Positions 8,578 to 16,583 of a stretch of DNA of 64,000 nt are shown piece after piece; positions within the stretch are counted from its first letter, which is position 1, and each line of letters opens with the position of its first letter. The stretch comes from CAVTWS01 sp963732655 (GTDB taxonomy: Bacteria > Actinomycetota > Acidimicrobiia > Acidimicrobiales > SHLQ01), in assembly GCA_963732655.1 (NCBI GenBank), contig CAVTAI010000017.1, positions 434,001 through 498,000 of the forward strand, in the 5' to 3' direction. The position numbers and the translations under genes are program-made. The notes under the pieces were generated by a model that made no database searches, was not told where the DNA came from, and saw only the letters and a program-made list of their open reading frames with translations.

Positions 8578-9961
8578 CTACGCCGCGCGGGCGGGGCGGG
8601 TGTCGATCATCGAGCCGATGACGAGGGCGCCCGCGGTGCCGGCGGCCATGACCCACAGCACCGGCTCGAGGCGGCCGTTGTCGCCTTGGAGGCCGATGAC
8701 CAACGCCACGCCGAAACTGATGGCCAGCCGTTGCACGGCGAACATGAGTGCCGAGGCGACGGCGTGACTCGCGGCGGGGACGCCATGGAGGCTCACGGCC
8801 TGCATCGACGGGAACACCAGACCCGAGGCCACGCCGACGGCGATGGCCCCCGGCAGGAACGCCGCGACCGACGGCTCGTCGCCGAGCGACCGCCAGAACC
8901 ACAGCGCGGTGAGCCCGTACACCGCGGTACCGGGGAGGATGAAGGCCCGGTGCCCAACCCGATCGGCCCGCCGGCCGGCCCACACCCCGACGAACCCGGC
9001 GAACAGCGGGATGGGTGAAGTGGCGAGGCCGGTGTCGAACAGCGACCACCCCCACTGCAGACGCAGGAACAGCACCAACCCGAAGAACATCCCGAACCAG
9101 GAGCCGGCGAACAGGAAGGTGCCTGCGTTGCCGAGGCGGACCGCCGGGATGGCCAGGAGCGACGGGTCGAGAAGCGGATTGGCGATCTTGGCGATGCGCC
9201 AGCACAGCGTGGCCCCGATCGCGAGCCCGATGCCGAGACACGCGAGCGTGCGCTCGGCGACCCAGCCCCAGGCGGGGCCCTTGACGAGCCCGAACGTCAC
9301 CAGCGACGCGCTCCACCATGACCAGGGCGACACCGAGCGGATCGGGGAACCGGGTGTCCGAGCCGCCACGCCGAGGCGGCTCGTGCAGCAGACGCGGACC
9401 GAGGACGAGGACGACGGCGGCCAACGGGACCACGATCCAGAACGCCCAGCGCCACCCCAGCCCGTCGACGATCAGCCCACCGAGTGCGGGGCCGGCCGCC
9501 GAGGAAACCCCGCCGGCGACGGCCCAGGTCCCCATGGCGGCGGCCATCTGGTTCGGAGGGAACGCGGCGACCATCATCGCGACGCCGGCCGGCGTGAAGG
9601 CTGACGCGCCGAGAGACTGGAGTACCCGAGCGGCGATGACCACGAGCGGACCGGGGGCGAGGGCTCCGAGCAGCGAGCCGGCCAGGAAGACCGCACACCC
9701 GGCGACCACGAGCCGCTTGCGGCCCACTCGGTCGGCCAGGACGCCGGCCGGGATCATGGTGCCAGCTCCGACGATGGTGAAGATGTTGGTGACCCAACTG
9801 AGATCGGCCGTCGACCAGTCGGGGTAGGCATCGGCGAGCGCCGGAAGGGCGATCGACATGATGGGCAAGCTGATCCCGGTCAAGGCAATGACCGACATCA
9901 GGAGCAGGGCACTGGGCCAGTCGACGGTGTCTCGGGTGTCGGTGGCGGCGTCCGGGTCCAT
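8578..9961 (-). CDS. MFS drug/solute exporter (DHA2, 14-TM type), frameshifted
   Basis: This is a major facilitator superfamily proton antiporter of the EmrB/QacA type. The N-terminal part shows DWPSALLLMSVIALTGISLPIMSIALPAL (TM1), the motif A loop LADRVGRKRLVVAG, and motif C-like GGVSSAAGPALGGLIVDGLGWRWAFWI. The frame breaks near 9310-9320 after DPLGVALVMV and resumes as ASLVTFGLVKGPAWGW, with six or more further helices to residue about 460. Net change is +1 base (or loss of two) in GTGGAGCGCGTCG. The start ATG 9961 is preferred because TAGGGT (9969-9974, minus strand) lies exactly 7 bases upstream; an ATG at 9970 would overlap that hexamer. Substrate is unknown. Confidence 0.83.
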
Positions 9962-10006
9962 CGGACGCACCCTACCGACGAGGGGTCACCGCACCGAAAA
10001 GCCCGG

Positions 10007-10996
10007 TCAGTTGGCGGCGGCGTGGACTCGATCGAGGAGGTGGTCCGCGGCGCGGCCGAGGCTGGTGGCTGCCAACGTGCCGGCGAGTGGAGCGAGCGCG
10101 TCGCAGGCCTGGCGGGCGTACTTGTGAGCCTCGGCCAGGGTCGAATCGATCGCGCCCGAGAGACGGACGAGGTCGCGTGCCTTGTCACGAGTGGCCTCGT
10201 CGATCGGCTCGCCGAGCAGGTGGCCGAGGTCGGTGCCGACATCGGTTTCGAGCGCCCGGAGGACGGGCAGGTTGTAGATGCCCTCGACCAGGTCGTTCCC
10301 CGCCGGCTTTCCGAGCTGATCGTCGGTGGCGACGACGTCGAGGATGTCATCGACGATCTGGAACGCCATCCCGTAGGCGTGACCGAAGGTCGTCAGCGTT
10401 TCGATCTGCTCCCGTGGGAGCTCCGACACGATCCCGCCGATGCGGCAGGCGGTGGACAGGAGGGCCGCCGTCTTCCCGTCGATCGACGCGAAGTAGTCAT
10501 CTTCGGTGCGGTCGATCTTGTAGATGTCCTGGAGCTCGCGGACCTGACCCTCGCACAGGCGAGCGATGGTGGACGCCAGGAGGGCTGCGACTTCGACCCC
10601 GAGCGCGGCGGCGATCTCGGAGGCCCGGGCGAGTAGGTAATCGCCGGCGAGGATGGCCTTGAGGTTGCCCCAGCGAGCATTGACCGACTCGACGGTGCGG
10701 CGGGTCATGGCATCGTCCATGACGTCGTCGTGGTAGAGGGAGCCGAGGTGGACGAGCTCGACCGCGACACCGCCGGAGATGACTCCCGGAGCGGCCGGTC
10801 GAGATTCCGGAAAGGCCGCCGCGGCCGCCGAGATGGTGAACCCGGGGCGCACCCGCTTCCCGCCGGCATGGATCAAGTGGCTGGCGATATCGGTGAGGAA
10901 CGGGTTGGCGCTTTCCACGCTGTGCAGTAGCTCCGTCTCGACCCGAGCGAGATCGTCGGCCAGGTGGGGGAGCGCCAGCAGCGGGTTCGCGGACAC
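10007..10996 (-). CDS. Polyprenyl (E-isoprenoid) diphosphate synthase
   Basis: This trans-prenyltransferase lengthens allylic diphosphates with isopentenyl diphosphate, probably making the side chain of menaquinone. The 329-residue protein has GGKRVRPGF, the first aspartate motif DDVMD (residues about 92-96) and the second DDILD (near residue 219), both needed for magnesium-diphosphate binding, plus GDYLLARASEIAA and DGKTAALLSTACRIGG. Chain length cannot be read reliably from sequence. The start is set at GTG 10996 because TAGGGT (minus strand 11008-11003) lies exactly 6 bases upstream; a TTG at 11002 is the alternative. It diverges from clpC. Related genes are called hepT, ispB or grcC in other genomes. 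Confidence 0.9.
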   Translation of the reverse strand: MSANPLLALPHLADDLARVETELLHSVESANPFLTDIASHLIHAGGKRVRPGFTISAAAAAFPESRPAAPGVISGGVAVELVHLGSLYHDDVMDDAMTRRTVESVNARWGNLKAILAGDYLLARASEIAAALGVEVAALLASTIARLCEGQVRELQDIYKIDRTEDDYFASIDGKTAALLSTACRIGGIVSELPREQIETLTTFGHAYGMAFQIVDDILDVVATDDQLGKPAGNDLVEGIYNLPVLRALETDVGTDLGHLLGEPIDEATRDKARDLVRLSGAIDSTLAEAHKYARQACDALAPLAGTLAATSLGRAADHLLDRVHAAAN

Positions 10997-11260
10997 ACCC
11001 AAACCCTAACGGGTCGCCTTCCGCAACGACCTACCCGCCGGTCAGCTGGGCGACGCGACGGCGCCCGCCCACGAACCGGGTGGGTCATGCGACTCTGGCG
11101 GTGCCCACGTCGAACCATCAGGATCCTCATGAACGGGGAGGCCCAGCCGACTCGGGTGGGGTGGCTGACGTCACCGAGCGGCCGGACGGAAGCTCGGGGG
11201 CGTGGGTACACTCGAAGAGCGGGCCGACCCGGCCCAACAGCCGATTGGGAGGAGTGCCTC

Positions 11261-13795
11261 GTGTTCGAACGGTTCACCGATCGGGCTCGACGAGTCGTGG
11301 TCCTGGCGCAGGAGGAAGCGCGCCTGCTCAACCACAACTACATCGGCACCGAGCACATCCTTCTCGGCCTGATCCACGAGGGAGAAGGCGTCGCCGCCAA
11401 GGCCCTGGAATCGCTGGGCATCTCGCTCGAGGCGGTCAGGAGCCAGGTCGAGGAGATCATCGGCCAGGGCGGGTCCTCGCCCAGCGGCCACATCCCCTTC
11501 ACGCCTCGCGCCAAAAAGGTCCTCGAGCTGTCGTTGCGTGAGGCTCTTCAGCTCGGGCACAACTACATCGGCACGGAGCACATCCTCCTGGGCCTCATCC
11601 GTGAGGGTGAAGGTGTCGCCGCCCAGGTGCTCGTCAAGTTGGGCGCCGATCTGTCCCGTGTCCGCCAGCAGGTCATCCAGCTCCTGTCGGGGTACTCTGG
11701 ACCGCAAGGTACGGGCGGGACACCGAGCGGCGAGAAGTCCGGCGCCACCACGGGTGGTGGCTCCGGCGACGCGCAGTCCGGTTCTCTGGTGCTCGACCAG
11801 TTCGGTCGCAACCTGACCCAGCTGGCGCGCGAGAAGAAGCTCGATCCGGTGATCGGCCGCAAACGCGAGACCGAGCGGGTGATGCAGGTCCTGTCGCGTC
11901 GTACCAAGAACAACCCGGTGCTCGTGGGCGAGCCCGGCGTCGGCAAGACCGCCATCGTCGAGGGTCTCGCCCAGGCGATCGCCAACAACGACGTCCCGGA
12001 CACCATCCGCAACAAGCAGCTCTACACCCTCGATCTCGGCGCACTCGTCGCCGGCAGCCGCTACCGCGGTGACTTCGAGGAGCGCCTCAAGAAGGTCCTC
12101 AAGGAGATCAAGACCCGGGGCGACATCATTCTGTTCATCGACGAGCTCCACACCCTGGTAGGTGCCGGTGCCGCCGAGGGCGCCATCGATGCCGCGTCGA
12201 TCCTGAAGCCCATGCTCGCCCGCGGCGAGCTGCAGACCATCGGCGCCACGACCCTCGACGAGTATCGCAAGCACCTCGAGAAGGACCCTGCCCTCGAGCG
12301 CCGGTTCCAGCCCATCCGGGTCGAGGAGCCGTCGGTCGCGCACACCATCGAGATCCTGAAAGGGCTGCGCGAACGGTACGAGGAGCATCACCGGGTCACC
12401 ATCACCGATCAGGCGCTCGTCGCCGCCGGCAACCTGGCCGACCGGTACATCGCTGATCGTCAGCTCCCCGACAAGGCGATCGACCTGATCGACGAAGCGG
12501 GTTCCCGCCTGCGCATCAAGCGCATGCAGTCGCCGCCGGACATGCGCGAGCTCGACAACGAGCTGGCTGATGTCGTCCGCCAGAAGAAGCAGGCCGTCGA
12601 GGAGCAACGCTTCGAGGAAGCAGGCCGACTTCGTGACAAGGAGAAGGAGCTCCTCGCTCGCAAGACCGAGATGGAAGCCGAGATCAAGGCGTCCGGCGTC
12701 GACTTGTTCGACGAGGTCGACGAGGAAGCCATCGCTGAGGTCCTCTCGATCTGGACCGGTATCCCGGTGTACAAGCTCACCGAGGAGGAGACCCAGAAGC
12801 TCCTCCGTATGGAAGACGAGCTGCATCGCCGGGTCATCGGCCAGAGGGACGCCATCAAGGCGGTGTCCCAGGCCATCCGCCGCACCCGCGCCGGGCTCAA
12901 GGATCCCAAGCGCCCGTCGGGCTCGTTCATCTTCCTCGGCCCCTCCGGTGTCGGTAAGACCGAGCTCGCCAAGACGCTCGCCGAGTTCCTCTTCGGCGAC
13001 GAGCAGTCGATGATCGCCCTCGACATGTCCGAGTACATGGAGAAGCACACGGTCAGCCGGCTCGTCGGTTCACCCCCGGGGTACGTGGGTTACGAAGAGG
13101 GCGGCCAGCTCACGGAAGCGGTGCGACGCAAGCCGTTCTCGGTGGTGCTCTTCGACGAGATCGAAAAGGCGCACCCCGACGTGTTCAACACGTTGCTCCA
13201 GATCCTGGAGGAAGGCCGTCTCACCGACTCGCAGGGTCGGTCGGTCGACTTCCGCAACACCGTGTTGATCATGACGTCGAACCTGGGGACCCAGGATCTC
13301 CGCAAGGCCAACCTCGGCTTCTCCAAGAACGACGAAGCGGTCACCTACGAACGCATGAAGAGCAAGGTCAACGACGCGCTCAAGCAGCACTTCCGTCCCG
13401 AGTTCCTGAACCGCATCGACGATGTCATCGTGTTCCACGAGCTCACCAAGGACGAGGTCACCGAGATCGTCGACCTCATGATCAAGCGGGTGAGCACACA
13501 ACTCGCCGGCCAGGGCATGGGCCTGGAGCTCACCGACATCGCCAAGACGTTCCTGGCCGACCGGGGCTACGACCCGACCTTGGGCGCCCGCCCCTTGCGT
13601 CGAGCCATTCAGCGCCTGGTCGAGGACCCCCTCTCGGAGCAGCTGCTCCTGAAGGAGTTCCGGGCCGGCCAGATCATCATCGTCGATGTCGAGGACGATC
13701 CCGAGACCCCCGGCGAACGTCGCATCGCCTTCCGCTCGATCGAGGGCTTCGTGCCCCCGCCGGTCGAGATGGTCGAGGCCGACGCCGAGTTCTGA
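11261..13795 (+). CDS. clpC: ATP-dependent Clp protease ATPase subunit ClpC
   Basis: ClpC is the AAA+ unfoldase that feeds proteins into ClpP. The 844-residue protein has two N-terminal Clp repeats (NYIGTEHILLGLIHEGEG and NYIGTEHILLGLIREGEG), AAA-1 with Walker A GEPGVGKT and FIDELHTLVG, a UVR-like coiled middle (RFEEAGRLRDKEKELLARK), and AAA-2 with GPSGVGKTELAKTL and LFDEIEKAHPDVFN. Length fits the actinobacterial family. The start is GTG 11261 with a strong ribosome site GGAGGAG 8 bases upstream, so a far upstream in-frame start was rejected. A possible -10 TACACT lies at 11207-11212. Unlike many neighbours this mRNA has a leader. Confidence 0.97.
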   Translation: MFERFTDRARRVVVLAQEEARLLNHNYIGTEHILLGLIHEGEGVAAKALESLGISLEAVRSQVEEIIGQGGSSPSGHIPFTPRAKKVLELSLREALQLGHNYIGTEHILLGLIREGEGVAAQVLVKLGADLSRVRQQVIQLLSGYSGPQGTGGTPSGEKSGATTGGGSGDAQSGSLVLDQFGRNLTQLAREKKLDPVIGRKRETERVMQVLSRRTKNNPVLVGEPGVGKTAIVEGLAQAIANNDVPDTIRNKQLYTLDLGALVAGSRYRGDFEERLKKVLKEIKTRGDIILFIDELHTLVGAGAAEGAIDAASILKPMLARGELQTIGATTLDEYRKHLEKDPALERRFQPIRVEEPSVAHTIEILKGLRERYEEHHRVTITDQALVAAGNLADRYIADRQLPDKAIDLIDEAGSRLRIKRMQSPPDMRELDNELADVVRQKKQAVEEQRFEEAGRLRDKEKELLARKTEMEAEIKASGVDLFDEVDEEAIAEVLSIWTGIPVYKLTEEETQKLLRMEDELHRRVIGQRDAIKAVSQAIRRTRAGLKDPKRPSGSFIFLGPSGVGKTELAKTLAEFLFGDEQSMIALDMSEYMEKHTVSRLVGSPPGYVGYEEGGQLTEAVRRKPFSVVLFDEIEKAHPDVFNTLLQILEEGRLTDSQGRSVDFRNTVLIMTSNLGTQDLRKANLGFSKNDEAVTYERMKSKVNDALKQHFRPEFLNRIDDVIVFHELTKDEVTEIVDLMIKRVSTQLAGQGMGLELTDIAKTFLADRGYDPTLGARPLRRAIQRLVEDPLSEQLLLKEFRAGQIIIVDVEDDPETPGERRIAFRSIEGFVPPPVEMVEADAEF

Positions 13796-13806
13796 TCCGG
13801 CTCCTA

Positions 13807-13830
13807 CCGGCGGGCCGCAAGGCCCGCCGG
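13807..13830 (+). terminator. clpC terminator hairpin
   Basis: CCGGCGGGCC, a GCAA tetraloop, and GGCCCGCCGG form a perfect 10-bp stem 12 bases after the clpC stop. There is no T-tract, as is common for actinobacterial terminators. Confidence 0.7.
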
Positions 13831-13890
13831 AACACCATCCCTCGGTGTCCGGCGAGCAGATCTGCCTTCTTGGGCCGGGGGCACTAGAGG

Positions 13891-13911
13891 GAATGGGCAG
13901 CCAGCCCATTC
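13891..13911. other. Inverted repeat before first HD-GYP gene
   Basis: GAATGGGC (13891-13898) and GCCCATTC (13904-13911) form a perfect 8-bp stem with a 5-base loop, 34 bases before the HD-GYP start codon. It could be an operator or an RNA leader hairpin. No copy is seen before the second HD-GYP gene. Confidence 0.4.
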
Positions 13912-13944
13912 AGTGCGGCGGCCCCCCACGCCGATGACAACGAG

Positions 13945-16512
13945 GTGACGGACCTCGTTCCTTACGAACCTCTCGGCGGGCGTGCGCCGGTTCGTCTCCT
14001 TCAACGTTGGGATGCTCACCCGAAATGGGCATTGGCCCTGCGCGTCCTGCTGGCTGTCTTCCCGGCCTTGGTCGCCTTCTTCGTCATGCGGATCGCGTTG
14101 GCCGTGCTGCCCCCGGACGAGGCCCCGATCCCGCCGCTGCCGTGGTTTGCCGGGGTCGCGCTCGTGGGTGTGGCTCTGGCGGTGGCGGCCGAGCGGGTGG
14201 CCCGACGGTTCCTTCCCCTGGTGGCCTTCCTGCGGTTGTCGATGGCGTTTCCGGATCAGGCACCATCTCGGTTCGCCGTCGCCATGCGGACCGGAACGAC
14301 GCGCCAGCTGGAGCGACGCATCGAGGAGATCCGCTCGGTCGGCTTGGTCGGCATCCCCGAAGAGCAATACGGCTCGATGGTCCTCGAGTTGGCGGCCGCA
14401 CTCTCGGTGCACGACCGGCTGACCCGGGGCCACGGTGAACGGGTCCGGGCGTACACGGATCTCATCGGCCAGGAGATGGGGTTGCCCGAGGACGACATGG
14501 AGAAGCTCCGCTGGGCGTCGCTCCTGCACGACGTGGGCAAGTTGTTCGTTCCGTCGGAGATCCTGAACAAGCCGGGGAAGCTCACAGCCGAGGAGTTCGA
14601 CATCATCAAGCGGCACCCGCTGGACGGCCTGAGGCTGGTGGCGCCGCTGCAGGATTGGCTGGGTCCCTGGGTCCTGGCGGTCGGCCAGCACCATGAACGG
14701 TGGGATGGCGGCGGATACCCATTCGGCCTCGCGTCGACCGACATCCATCTGGGCGCCCGCATGGTGGCCGTGGCGGATGCCTTCGACGTCATGACCTCGG
14801 CCCGGTCGTACAAGGCCCCGATGAAGGTGTCCGAGGCCCGCGCCGAGCTGACTCGGTGTGCCGGCCGACAGTTCGACCCGGTGGTCGTGCGGGCCTTTCT
14901 GAGTGTCGGCCTCGGACGCATGCACCACTTCTCCGGGCCCATCGGCGTGCTGATGAACCTGGGTGCGCTCGGTGGATCGCAGATCCTGCCGCAGGCGGCC
15001 CCGATGGTCTCGAGCCTCGTCGCCGCCAGTGCGATGACCATGGTCGGGCTCCCCCCGGCGCTGGATGAGTACCGAGTCACCGACCGACCGTCCGCGCTCG
15101 CCTACGCGGACGACGCCACGATCGATGGTGGCGCGACGCTCCTGGACCCGGTGACAACGGTCGTCACCGTCGACCCGCCGATCGTCGCGCCCTCGGCGGC
15201 GCCGACGTCGACTCCGGGTGGGGGCCGCGCGGACAATGGCTCGGATGCCGACGGTGGCTCGGGTGCGGGCGGTTCCGCGCCCGACGAGGCCGCATCGTCG
15301 ACGACGAGCTCGGGTCCGGGCTCGACCACGTCGACTTCCACCCCGCGCACCGGGTCGGGGGCATCGACACCGACCACCGTCCCGCCCGAAACGCGTTCGG
15401 GTGGTGGGCAACCACCGGCGGGCTCACCGACGAACTTGCCGGTGACCGGTGCGATCATCGTCGATGAGGACGGCGAGGGTGCGTGGCGGGTGACCGGTAC
15501 CGGTTCGGCGCCCGCGGTGGAGCTCATCGGCGCCCCGACGAACGGCGAGTCGTCGGTTCAGACGGGGATGTCGGCGCTCGACGACGTGCCGTCGGGCTCA
15601 CCGGACCTGGCCGCGCAGTCGACCCGCTGGTCGGTGGTCGTGACCTATCGACCAGTCGCGGAGTTCAACGGCACGGACACCGTGGTGGTTCGGTCCTGTC
15701 GAGGTTACGCGTGCGTCACCACCACGGTGTCGGTCACGGTGTCCAGTCGCAACGATGCGCCGGCGGTCGAGGCCCGCGACGTCACCCGGTCGGTTTGTGG
15801 GAGGTTGACCCCGAGCGAGCTGATCGCCGGGGGCCGAGACGCCGACGGAGACCCGCTGTCGCTGGTGTCCGTGCGTCGGGCGGACGGTCAGCCGGCGGCC
15901 ATCACCAACCTCGGCACGTTGGGGCTCGGGACCGAGACCCTGACCGTCACCGTGGCCGACGCGGCTGGTGCGCAAGCGAGCGGCCCGGTGACGGTGATGG
16001 TGAGCGCCGCGGAAGCGGTATGGGCCGGCATGGTGCCGACCGGTGCCGGCCCGACGATTCCGTCGTGCGCGCCCGCCATCGCCTCGGTCACCTGGCACCT
16101 CGATGGCGACGAGGTCGGCACGACGAGCACGGCGGAGTTCGACCTCCGCAGCGCGACCGATGATTGGAACGGCCTGCTCGACGACCTGGTGGATCGGGGT
16201 GACCATACGCTGACCGCCGAACTGCATCTGATCGACGGGTCGACGACGGAGCTGGTGCACTCGTTCTCGGTCGCCAGTGGGAACTCCGGGAACGGGAACT
16301 CGGGTAGCGGGAGTGGCACCAGCACCAGCACGAGCGGAACCGGTGGTGGTGGCTCCGGAAACAGCGGTTCTGGCAACAGCGGGAACGGCACCAGCGGATC
16401 CGGGCACGGCGGGAACAGCGGAAGCAACGGGCTCGCGAGCGGCACGGTCGGAGGCGGTGGCGCGGGAAGCGGCAACAACGCCGTCGGCAACGGAGTCAGC
16501 GACGATGATTGA
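13945..16512 (+). CDS. Membrane HD-GYP phosphohydrolase with cadherin-like extracellular repeats (copy 1)
   Basis: The 855-residue protein begins with two membrane helices (about 33-55 and 68-86), then a cytosolic HD-GYP domain: LLHDVGKL with His195-Asp196, then HHERWDGGGYPFGL (GYP at 257-259) and ADAFDVMTSARSYK. HD-GYP enzymes hydrolyse cyclic dinucleotides, usually c-di-GMP, and the metal-binding residues look intact. A possible third helix at about 350-372 leads to a Thr/Ser/Pro-rich linker and two cadherin/VCBS-like domains from about residue 497 (FNGTDTVVVRSC … RNDAPAVEARD). A Gly/Ser/Asn-rich tail from residue 778 ends the protein. Topology predicts catalysis inside and beta domains outside. 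The GTG 13945 start is shared with the paralogue that follows. Activity is inferred. Confidence 0.82.
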   Translation: MTDLVPYEPLGGRAPVRLLQRWDAHPKWALALRVLLAVFPALVAFFVMRIALAVLPPDEAPIPPLPWFAGVALVGVALAVAAERVARRFLPLVAFLRLSMAFPDQAPSRFAVAMRTGTTRQLERRIEEIRSVGLVGIPEEQYGSMVLELAAALSVHDRLTRGHGERVRAYTDLIGQEMGLPEDDMEKLRWASLLHDVGKLFVPSEILNKPGKLTAEEFDIIKRHPLDGLRLVAPLQDWLGPWVLAVGQHHERWDGGGYPFGLASTDIHLGARMVAVADAFDVMTSARSYKAPMKVSEARAELTRCAGRQFDPVVVRAFLSVGLGRMHHFSGPIGVLMNLGALGGSQILPQAAPMVSSLVAASAMTMVGLPPALDEYRVTDRPSALAYADDATIDGGATLLDPVTTVVTVDPPIVAPSAAPTSTPGGGRADNGSDADGGSGAGGSAPDEAASSTTSSGPGSTTSTSTPRTGSGASTPTTVPPETRSGGGQPPAGSPTNLPVTGAIIVDEDGEGAWRVTGTGSAPAVELIGAPTNGESSVQTGMSALDDVPSGSPDLAAQSTRWSVVVTYRPVAEFNGTDTVVVRSCRGYACVTTTVSVTVSSRNDAPAVEARDVTRSVCGRLTPSELIAGGRDADGDPLSLVSVRRADGQPAAITNLGTLGLGTETLTVTVADAAGAQASGPVTVMVSAAEAVWAGMVPTGAGPTIPSCAPAIASVTWHLDGDEVGTTSTAEFDLRSATDDWNGLLDDLVDRGDHTLTAELHLIDGSTTELVHSFSVASGNSGNGNSGSGSGTSTSTSGTGGGGSGNSGSGNSGNGTSGSGHGGNSGSNGLASGTVGGGGAGSGNNAVGNGVSDDD

Positions 16513-16583
16513 GTCGGTCGACTCACCGGGTAGGTGCGACAGGCCCATGGAGACGGTGGCTGCGATCGGTCGATGACACGAAG

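Noticed and set aside
8258..9310. Long minus-strand frame continuing past the MFS break to 8258
   Set aside because: After 9310 the sequence turns into Arg-rich antisense of the neighbouring gene; conserved MFS helices continue in another frame to 8578.
10964..11260. N-terminal extension of ClpC from 10964
   Set aside because: The added residues match nothing, and GTG 11261 has a strong ribosome site and the conserved N-terminus.
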